The position numbers and the translations under genes were made by a program. From Protopterus annectens (taxonomy: Eukaryota; Chordata; Ceratodontiformes; Protopteridae): 64,000 nucleotides of DNA. Position 1 is the first letter of the stretch. Each line of letters opens with the position of its first letter. The stretch lies in assembly GCF_019279795.1 (NCBI RefSeq), contig NC_056747.1, positions 1,000,397,906-1,000,461,905 of the forward strand, in the 5' to 3' direction. Below, piece by piece: positions 55,194 through 64,000 of the stretch. The notes under the pieces are model-generated. The model worked only from the letters and a program-made list of their open reading frames with translations. It was not told the DNA's origin and ran no database searches.

Positions 55194-56342
55194 ATGATAG
55201 GTGCTGCATTCGTTCTCATAAATCAACATGTGGAAGCGACTGAGGGTGGTGAGGATGAGAATGCTGTCGGCCAACGCACAGTGAGGAGACGGAGAAGAGT
55301 GTACGGACCCAGGGTAACCTACCAGGGGCTACATGAGCTGGAGATAGTGGAGCGCTATAGGGTGGACAGGGACCTCCTACAGCAAATTGTTGAGCTGTGC
55401 CAGCCATGCCTCATATACAGAACTAACAGGGAACCCATCCCAGTGGATACCAAGGTATGTGTAGGCCTACGAATACTAGCCACAGGTACCTTTCAAAGGC
55501 CAACTGGAGATATGATGGGCATCTTACAGGCATCAGCATCCAGTGTAGTCCACCAATTTCTGAATGTCATGTCAGCACATGCTGGTGAGCATATATATTT
55601 CCCTAACACCCCTGAGGCGTTGGCCAGCAATATGCATCTCTTCCACCAAATAGCAGAGTATCCTGAGGTAGTGGGTGTTATAGACTGCATGCACATATGC
55701 ATCAAAGCACCACCTGGTGAGCGGGGTAGGGTCTATGTCAACCGCAAAGGCTTCCCCTCCATCAACTGCCAGGTCATGTGCGATGCCCAGGGCATTATAA
55801 TGAATATGTGTGCTGGCAGCTGTGTAAGCTATCATGACTCCCACATTTGGCATCTGATGCAGCTGTACCAGAGATTTGCCAATGAGGACATCCCGCACGG
55901 TCACCTAGTGGGGGATGCTGGTTATGCACTGGAGCTGTGGCTGATGACACTCATCAAAAATGCATACACACCCGAACAAGAACTCCATAATGAGGCACAT
56001 GCACAGACCAGAATCATAACAGAGTGTGTGTTTGGAATGCTGAAGTCATGGTTCCGGTGCCTGGACACATCCGGTGGAGCCTTGCAGTACTCACTAGCTA
56101 CATGTATCCAAATTGTCATCATATGTGCCATGCTACACAATATGATCCTGTAGAAAGAGCTGCAGCAGGAACAACATGGGACAGGGCCAAACAGCCTCCC
56201 ACCATTGCCTAGGCCTGCACAGGCACAGAGTGACTTGGAGGAGGAACAACATGAGCCTGCCCCAGTAGGCAGAAGGAGGCATGCCCAGTATGCCTTGGCC
56301 TTGGCAAAGAGGCAAAGCATAGCGCATACACTGACACAGTAG
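55194..56342 (+). pseudogene. PIF/Harbinger transposase (HARBI1-like), one in-frame stop near the end
   Basis: The ATG at 55,194 (AACAAAATG context) opens 319 codons to a TAG at 56,151. An upstream in-frame GTG exists but is not a plausible eukaryotic start. Visible features are an Arg-rich segment at residues 29-40, GVIDCMHI with D164, VSYHDSHIWHL (209-219), GDAGYALELWLMT with D241, HAQTRIITECVFGMLKSWFRC with E277, and AMLHNM near 312-317. D164, D241 and E277 are the expected DDE triad. GDxGY, HDS and LHN are Harbinger nuclease hallmarks. Length is close to HARBI1 proteins (about 350). After the TAG the same frame stays open for 62 more codons, Gln/Glu-rich then basic, to a second TAG at 56,340. 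This suggests a recent nonsense mutation that removes a C-terminal tail but spares the catalytic core. It would excise and reinsert the element with a Myb-like partner. Confidence 0.9.
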
Positions 56343-57037
56343 GGACCCAGGGAATTGCACCTCTCTCTGGCTCGCACATACATTAAAAGGGATGCCAAAC
56401 AAGACACTACCTGTTCTTAACCATGTATAGGGAGTATACTAGGTGCATCTGATATAGTCAGCCATCCAGTACCATTCTCAATACTGGCACAGCCACAAGG
56501 TAAGTCACTCTTCCTACCAATTGCTGAATGGAGTAGTTACTCATATCTATGGTATGGATGTCAGTATGCAAGGAAATCGGGTGGCTGATTGGAATGCCAG
56601 CAGATAGTAGACACCTCTAGTGGCAGCATGAGATCTGTAACAAATACTGGTGTCACCATAGTAGCCTGTACTACACAAGGTGATAAAACCCACTGCAAGA
56701 AATGTGCCAGCCCACATGTTTGTCCATATGATGCACATGCCTGTCAGTGAGACTCACATACCTAACAACAGTCTCAGCCAGCAGGACAGGTGTATACAAA
56801 CGCAAGCAAAGGCTGTGCTAAGCCCTCTGATTGATGGCTGTGGAGAACCCCCCCAGACCTACAAAGATAGACTACAACAGGTCAGGTTGTGGGATGTTAC
56901 ATCTGAAGGGTAAGAATTCAGAAACTGAAATGTAGGTCAATCAGACCTAAGGCCTGTAGTACACTGATATGCCTCCAGTCAGTATGATAGGTTAGAATAC
57001 AGATTGAAATGGAGTACCTGAAATACCAGGACAGACA
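56343..57037. other. Unassigned sequence after the transposase
   Basis: Possibly the 3' part of the Harbinger element. I could not identify a terminal inverted repeat by eye. Confidence 0.4.
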
Positions 57038-57275
57038 TAGCAAATGTTTACACCCATCAGGTGTGCTCACCCCCAATACAATGTAGAAATGTAGCAACAG
57101 TCAGATGTGCCCCCCCAAAAAACCTATGTAGACATGTAGCAACAGTCAGGTGTGCACCCCCCAACCCTATGTAGAAATGTAGCAACAGTCAGGTGTGCCC
57201 CCCACAATCCAACGTAGAAATGTAGTTAGAGTTAGGTGTGCCCCCCCTACAATTCCATGTAGAAATATAGTAACA
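57038..57275 (+). repeat. 44-bp minisatellite, about 5 copies
   Basis: TGTAGAAATGTAGCAACAGT-type units start at 57,082, 57,127, 57,170, 57,213 and 57,258 (spacing 45, 43, 43, 45). Each full unit includes CAGGTGTGC and a run of 5-7 C residues. A partial unit with TCAGGTGTGCTCACCCCC precedes the first. Confidence 0.95.
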
Positions 57276-59649
57276 TGTATGTCTAGGTATAATAAGAGTG
57301 GAGCTCCGATTACCTGAGCTGGCCAAGGTAGCAGGATAGATTGTAGTATGTGTACACTATGCAGGTGTGTGTGAGTTAGGGTGGTGTGTTGTGCATTGTG
57401 TGCCAGTGATCAGTATGTATGCATGGTGAGGTTTGTCCTGGTAGCCATTGCCCAGTACTGTCGATGACAGGGCCAAAGTATCACAACTGCAGTGCCATAC
57501 ACAATGCTGTCCAGCGAAACACATTCCAGCAGTAAGCCATAGTAAATATTTGGAAGTAATATGTGTCACTATCTGAAAGATGGAAATGGTATGAATGCTG
57601 GCCCACATATACAAGCAGTACATAAGGTAAGTACCCCAGACAGACAGTGTATAATACGCAACTGTCAAATGCACACACCCTTGGAATTGTACATACAGGT
57701 TTGTGGCACATCATTTGGGCTGCTGATAGGGAATACCAATGTCATCTGGCCAAATGCTGGCAGGTAGCAAAGGTCATAGGAATGATGTATGGAGAAACAG
57801 CTGATGTCCCTGCACAAGCCAGCAGAAGTGGAATGCCCCATGCATGTCTGTGAGTCAGATGTAAGTACTGTCCAGAGCACACATGCACCCAGCTCCCACA
57901 ACTACCACCCACAGGTACCTCACCAGTCTCATCCCTGCTGTTGTGAATGAGTATAATATGACCCCAACCTGTGTATGGCAATAGCAAAAGTATGCAGCAT
58001 GCAGAGCAGGTGTCCCATGCAGGTGTGTCCCTAGCTGTAAGCAGCACCCTGCCAGCACCCACACCACTGAATCAATACTGACAGATGGTATTGCCATGAA
58101 CACCTTGCATACCTACCCTGTAACCCCAGGGGAATATAGTTTATTGCAGTCTGGGACTGTAGGACTGACAGAATGCAATGGCCTGCTGCATCTGGCCTGC
58201 ATCACTACCAAATGGCATACAGTCATCTGCCAAAGACCTGTCTCTTACTCATACTGCCAATGTATGCAATGTCATCGACCCCAAAATAACAACATAACAC
58301 AGTCCACAGAATCCAAATGCAAGGCCATCTGGACAAATCACAGTAACATGGCCACCGTGTCTCTCTGTATGAACTGTGGACCAAAACCAAATTACTGTTG
58401 TTATGAGGTGATAACTATAGGGAAAATATCAGAGTATGTACACATGATGTATGGAACAGGATAGGATAATAGAGGGGTGGGGAGTTGGAACATGGATGTC
58501 ATGGAGTGTGTGAAGTACAATACTCAGTCATGTGAACATACTATCCCTGGCTGCAAACACGAGAATGGGTGGCTAAAATCCTACTCATAAACCACACTGT
58601 GTAGGGGTAATGTCCAGAAGTATGACCCCTGCCTCAGGGTAACCTGTGTGAATCTGTACAACTGTGAGTTATCGCCACAGCAAGATATGGCCATACTGTC
58701 ACATCAATAGATGTACAACCATGGGATGCTTCCCCTCCAGAATGGCATGAGTGTGCAAGAATATGTAGGTTGCTGACTAGAATAGTGGACACAGTTGCAT
58801 TCACCCTGTGTTCCACAGGCCCTCACTGCAAGCAAATTTGTCAACCTGACAGTACTTGCTGACATAAAACATCACAGTGTATAACAGTACATATGTCTGA
58901 ATATTTCTGTCAACTTCAGGACCATGTAGCAGAAGCAGCACAGACACACCAACCTACAGTACCCACCATCCATTGCCCATTCAGAACCCATACTGTAACT
59001 GATCTACAGATGTACTGTAGAAACAGTTTGCTAGCTGTAGGTGTAGAACACAAACGTCTGCACTGAAGTACAAACAACCTGGAATGGGATCACACATTCA
59101 ATACAGAAGGTCATACTGGGCATGCTCCCACACTTTGGGAAATGAAGGCCATGCCAGACAACAAAATACTGAAAGGTCATACTGGGCACGCTCACACCCT
59201 GAAATAAATAAAGCCCATGTCTGCCAACAACAGTGGATCATATATATCTGTCAGTCGCAGATGTCAGTGCATACACCCTCAGTATGCACCAGTCATGCTT
59301 TGCACACACATTGGATAGGAATAGACACATATATCCAAGGATAACACACTATAATAGGCCACAAGTACACATACATAGATGCATGGAAGAGAGTGACAGT
59401 CACAAAGAGCCTGCCATCATGAGGCCTGTCCCACCCAGAACACATCCAAATGGCTAAAACCACATGATGTGCAAATGTCAATCACCATAGACATTTGCCT
59501 CTGGAATCATTACGCATGATAGTGTCTATGGTACTAGTGCTAACTGTGCAACATGACTATAGAAGTCAGTAGTCATCTAGCAGTTGTATACATGTACCTG
59601 TGGAATATAAACATGTGTGTGCCTGAGTGTGGTGTGTCTGCCTCTAGAT
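57276..59649. other. Unassigned 2.4-kb stretch
   Basis: Open frames up to 122 codons (58,096-58,464) show no domain I recognise. A short duplication of AGGTCATACTGGGCA(T/C)GCTC occurs at about 59,108 and 59,177. Base composition is more GC-rich than at 37-41 kb. Confidence 0.4.
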
Positions 59650-60095
59650 GAATGGGTTATGGCCCATGCACACACAATCCCCTCCCCATTGCCAGACTAT
59701 CACAAGGCTGCTGATGTCATACACTTTGATATATACCTTTGGGAAAGGAATAGCCCAGTAATCTTTGTGGCATGTGCTGTAACTGTGTAATATTGTAATG
59801 TAATATTGTAATATTGTAATGTGATAAACTAGGCAGATAGGAGTTCTATTCCCAGATGTGACAAGTTTGTGTGTTCCTTTGTCTGTATAGGGAACAATGC
59901 TTTTGAGGCCATCCACAGGCACTACAACCTCCATTGCCCTACTTTGGCAAGTCTGCTGATGTCATCAACTGTGAAATACACCTTTGGGGAAAAAACAACC
60001 CAGTAATCTCTGGGGCACATGCTATAACTGCATAATGATGTAGTGTGATAAACTAATTAAGAAGGAGTTATTTTCCCACACATGGTAAGTGTGGA

Positions 60096-60100
<5 letters not shown>

Positions 60101-60174
<74 letters not shown>
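60101..60174. repeat. (GT)n microsatellite in satellite monomer
   Basis: An expansion at the monomer junction of about 37 GT dinucleotides. Confidence 0.95.
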
Positions 60175-60176
<2 letters not shown>

Positions 60177-60387
60177 CTTTGTCAGTGTAGGGAGTAATGC
60201 TTTTGAAGCCATACACAGGCAATACAACCTCCATTGCCCTACTTTGGCAAGTCTGCTGATGTCATCAACTGTGAAATGCACCTTTGGGGAACAACTAGTC
60301 CAGTAATTTCTGTGGTGCATGCTATAACTGTGTAATGCTGTAGTGTGATAAACTAGTTAGGTAGGAGTTTTATTCCCAGACATGGCA

Positions 60388-60391
<4 letters not shown>

Positions 60392-60457
<66 letters not shown>
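60392..60457. repeat. (TG)n microsatellite in satellite monomer
   Basis: An expansion at the same monomer position as the run at 61,360. Confidence 0.95.
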
Positions 60458-60458
<1 letters not shown>

Positions 60459-61354
60459 CTTTGTCAGTGTAGAGAACAATGCTTTTGAGGCCATCCACAG
60501 GCACTACAATCTCGATTGCCCTACTTTGGCAAGTCTGCTGATGTAATCAACTGTGAAATACACCTTTGGGGAAAGACTATCCAGTAATCTCTGTGGCGTG
60601 TGCTATAACTGTGTAATGCTGTAGTGTGATAAACTAATTAAGCAGGAGTTCTATTCCCAGATAGGGCAAGTTTGTGTGTTCCTTTGTCAGTGTAGGGAGC
60701 AATGCCTTTTGAGCCCATCCACAGGCACTACAACCTCCATTGCCCTACTTTGGCAAGTCTGCTGATGTCATCAACTGTGAAATACACCTTTGTGAAAAAA
60801 ATGCCCAGTAATCACCATGGTGCATGCTGTAACTGTGTAATGCTGTAGTGTAATAAACTAGTTAGGTAGGAGTTCTATTTCCAGACATGGCAAGTGTGTA
60901 TGGGTGTGTGTTTGTCAGTGTAGGGAGCAATGGTTTGAGGCCATCCACAGGCACTACAACCTCCATTGCCCTACATTGGCAAGTTTGCTGATGTCATCAA
61001 CTGTGAAATACACCTTTGGGGAAAAAATAACCCAGTAATCTCTGTGGTGTGTGCTACAACTGCATAATAATGTAGTGTGATAAGCTAATTAGGTAGGAGT
61101 TCTATTCCCACACATGGTGAGTGTGGATGTTTGTGTGTATACCTTTGTCAGTGTAGGAAGTAATGCTTTTTGAGGCCATCCACAGGCACTATAACCTCCA
61201 TTGCTCTACTTTGACAAGTCTGCTGATGTCACCAACTGTGAAATGCACCTTTGGGGAAGAAGTAACCCAGTAATCTCTGTGGCGCATACTGGAACTGTGT
61301 CATGCACTAGTGTGATAAACTAATTAGATAGGTGTTTTATTCCCAGATATGGCA

Positions 61355-61359
<5 letters not shown>

Positions 61360-61435
<76 letters not shown>
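61360..61435. repeat. (TG)n microsatellite in satellite monomer
   Basis: An expansion one higher-order unit (about 970 bp) after the run at 60,392. Confidence 0.95.
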
Positions 61436-61437
<2 letters not shown>

Positions 61438-62130
61438 CTTTCTTAGTGTAGACAACAATGATTTTGAGGCCATCCACAGGCACTACAACCTCCATTGCCT
61501 TACTTTGGCAAGTCTGCGGATGTAATCAACTGTGAAATATACCTTTGGGGAAGGAATACCCAGTAATCTCTGTGGAGTGCGCTATAATTGCGTAATGCTG
61601 TAGTATGATAAAATAATTAAGTAGGGGTTCTATTCCCAGATATGGAAAGTTTGTGTGTTCCTTTATCAGTGTAGGGAGCAATGCCTTTTGAGCCCATCCA
61701 CAGGCACTACAACCTCCATTGCCCTACTTTGGCAGGTCTGCTGATGTCATCAACTGTGAAATACACCTTTGGGGAAGAAGTAGCCCAGTAATCTCCATGG
61801 CATGTGCTATAACTGTGCAGTGCTGTAGTGTGATGAACTAATTAAGTAGGAGTTCTGTTCCCAGATATGGTGAGTGTGGATGTGTGTGTGTACCTTTGTC
61901 AGTGTTGGAAGCAATGCTTTTGAGGCCATCCATAGGTCCTACAACCTCCATTACCCTACTTTAGCAAGTCTGCTAATGTCATAAACTGTGAAATACACCT
62001 TTGGGGAAAGACTAACCCACTAATCTCCATGATGCATGTTATAACTGTGTAATGCTGTAATGTGATAAAGTAGTTAGGTAGGAGTTCTAATCCCAGACAT
62101 GAAAAGTGTGTGTGTGTCCTTCATGTTCTG

Positions 62131-64000
62131 TGTGTAACAATTGGAATCATTGAGGAGCGGGTTTTGCAATTTTCCTATATGGTGGCCTTATGATATGTCA
62201 CAATGTCCACCTTACAAGGATAACAGATGTCAATCAGCCAAGAGGCTGAGGTGCCAATACATACCCCTACATGTGATATAAAGGCCTGTTGAACAAAGTA
62301 AGCAACCCTAGTATTACCCAGAGAACACTCTGAACACGTCTCATACACAAACACACTTGCCTAGGCAACAACCGCTATGTTGGTAGGTCCCTGCATATTG
62401 TTCACAGATAGTAACCATGGTATGATTGCAGTGGACTACAGAAGGCATGGCACCCTGTCCATCAGTACAATAGGCATATAATTGCAGACAGTGTGTCTTC
62501 ACTATGTTCCCCACTGGACGACTGCAACAACTGTGATTCCATCAAATGTGATCCACAAAGGACATACCATGTGTTACACACATGCCCTGTATGGACAGAT
62601 GCCACTGACACCAGGGAATACCTGTATCATGCTATTAAGGTAAGTGCAGGGTTAACCTGCTGTCCATTACCAGGTCCCGCCACATGAGGCCAAGACTGGG
62701 ACATCTGATGATAACAATCTGTATACACAACATAGGCCAGGCAACCCAGGTACACTTCCACATGTCACTGTACATGAATGTGGCATGTATGCACATCCCA
62801 GACACCATCTATGTCATGGAGTATAGAACACATACATGGCAAGCATTACACAGCACTGGCCACACACAATAGTAACCCAGGTGACTGAATGGCAAATACA
62901 ATACCATCAGTGTGGGTCATTCCAGACACTACACCCCTGAGCAACACTGCAGTCCATTCTCATGTGGCCTGATGTTAAGGTATACCCTTTACCTAGCCTT
63001 GTACAGCCCTCTGGCACAACCAACCACTACACACCCATGAAGCAATGCATACATGCACATCAGTACTGGCACCCTGTGTCTGTGTGTATGGTGTATGATG
63101 CTTCTGACCACATTCACACCCAGCATGTTGTCTGATGTCAGAATCCTTCACATACCCTTTGCCCATAGAACCTCAGGATAACCCCTGTGGGCCATTTGAT
63201 ACCTCTGCATTACTGTATTGTGGCAGTCTAACTAGTTAGGAAGTATATTCCTGATCCTGCCAAGTGTGGCAATGTGTATGAGTCCCTTAGAGAGTGTGGC
63301 TGTGTTGACGCTGACACCTGTTCATGTGGACAGGCACGTGTGCTACACCTACCATATCACTACTATATCACTGTTACAGATGTCACTCACCAGCACATAT
63401 ACATTTGGAGAGCTGACCAACATTCAAGCTATGTGGTGCAAGCAATAAATGCATACACATGTGATAGCTATGCTTAGTCAGTCAGGGGTTTGAAACCCTG
63501 TACTTGAAAGTGTGTGACACAAAGCAGCTTAGGCTTTACTCTCCTACCCCTTCCCTGATGTACTTTGTTTTTGTCTGTCCCTCTCACACCATCTCTGGTG
63601 GATGTGGAGATGTACATCTGCTAAGCTTAGGCAGCAGCTTGTGTTTTGTAAGTGATGGTCATGATCAGCTGATGACCTCTGCACCAATTGCAGTCCTCCT
63701 CTTGCTGATTGCATGAAGAACAGCTGTGGTAACATTCCCATAGCCAATTGCATGGAAACACACTACAATATCTTGGAAGATCATGTTGGTGTTGGGCCAT
63801 AACATTCACTGTGAGCGGAACCTACATCTGGTGTTTGGCAAACATCATCACAGATGGATTTGGGATTTACCTCAAACAACATACACTGTGGAAAAAGGTC
63901 AATAGACAGGAGGCAGACATGCCAGACATGACTATAGAATATAAATGCTATTCTTCATTTAGAGTAATGTCGGTTTAACAGGGTGTGTGTGGTTATGGCT
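62131..64000. other. Unassigned sequence to the window end
   Basis: A TATA-like GTGATATAAAGG (about 62,273) is followed by sequence without a recognisable ORF. At 63,220-63,275 the text TAACTAGTTAGGAAGTATATTCC with CTGCCAAGTGTGG resembles the end of a satellite monomer, so a lone diverged monomer may be present. GGGGTTTGAAACCCTG at 63,485 is a short palindrome that resembles a tRNA B box. No gene is called. Confidence 0.4.

Larger units (their letters stand above)
59650..62130 (+). repeat. Satellite of ten monomers with higher-order structure
   Basis: The anchor ACTTTGGCAAGTCTGCTGAT, or its variants, begins at 59,695, 59,941, 60,241, 60,523, 60,747, 60,973, 61,208, 61,502, 61,726 and 61,958. 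The monomer contains GTCAGTGTAGGGAGCAATGC, GGCCATCCACAGGCACTACA, CACCTTTGGGG, CCCAGTAATCTC, GTGATAAACTA and TAGGAGTTCTATTCCCAG. The base length is 224-235 bp; longer spacings (282-300) hold TG expansions at 60,101-60,174, 60,392-60,457 and 61,360-61,435. Private variants pair monomers four apart, giving a higher-order unit of 967-985 bp. No coding function is seen. Confidence 0.95.

Noticed and set aside
57038..57275. A CRISPR-like array of 44-bp units
   Set aside because: The units are directly adjacent without unique spacers, and the setting is a vertebrate-type repeat landscape.
58096..58464. A 122-codon open frame with several cysteines as a host gene
   Set aside because: There is no recognisable domain, no splice context and no repeated occurrence. 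The length is within chance for this base composition.
63485..63500. tRNA genes at GGTTTGAA-like boxes (63.48, 18.13, 43.93, 9.7 kb)
   Set aside because: Only B-box-like words are present. I could not find an A box or a cloverleaf at the right distance.

Overview
The window looks like repeat-dominated nuclear DNA from a vertebrate, probably an anamniote (fish, lungfish or amphibian). The evidence is the mixture of element families: CR1 LINEs whose ORF1 carries a zinc finger plus an SGNH esterase, an RTE LINE with a SINE sharing its tail, L2-like and L1/Tx1-like LINE fossils, PIF/Harbinger transposase and Myb-like fossils, hAT-type termini, MITEs, and very long (TG/CA)n and (AT)n microsatellites. 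I cannot name the species. I found no convincing single-copy host gene, no RNA gene and no CRISPR array. The only near-intact open reading frame of biological weight is a Harbinger transposase at 55.2-56.3 kb.

Layout. 0-4.2 kb: a Myb-like Harbinger scrap, an AT-flanked MITE-like element, a SINE, then a 758-bp tandem repeat (2.5 units) directly upstream of a CR1 LINE. 4.2-8.6 kb: CR1 copy A (ORF1, ORF2, 3' tail). 9.9-17.9 kb: a hAT-like element bounded by an exact CTACTATA target duplication, containing CR1 copy B and a smaller CR1 piece. 18.5-20.4 kb: a broken Myb-like Harbinger gene with visible splice-like junctions. 21.1-27.6 kb: CR1 copies C (minus), D (plus) and F (minus) with satellite-like blocks and TG runs between them. 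28-29.3 kb: a SINE with a 17-bp target duplication and an eroded CR1 piece.

30.1-35.6 kb and 49.7-54.0 kb hold two copies of one dispersed DNA element. The first is split by an RTE LINE (18-bp target duplication), which is itself split by a MITE. The second keeps long terminal inverted repeats of about 0.3 kb and is split by a different LINE that carries another MITE. 37.3-37.7 kb: CR1 3' end. 41.2-42.5 kb: an array of alternating palindromes, then a 616-bp MITE with an exact 8-bp target duplication. 46-49.6 kb: an L1/Tx1-like ORF1 fossil, a SINE with a 19-bp target duplication, and an L2-like LINE. 54.0-56.3 kb: a hairpin cluster and the Harbinger transposase. 57.0-57.3 kb: a 44-bp tandem repeat. 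59.65-62.13 kb: a satellite of ten roughly 225-300 bp monomers organised as a four-monomer higher-order repeat.

The parts relate as parasites and hosts of each other rather than as a pathway. The RTE 3' tail matches the SINE tail, so RTE machinery is the likely mobiliser of the SINEs. The two 5'-complete CR1 copies have different direct-repeat leaders that share a YY1-like site followed by a TATA-like box, which suggests promoter turnover. Target duplications allow the order of several nested insertions to be read directly.
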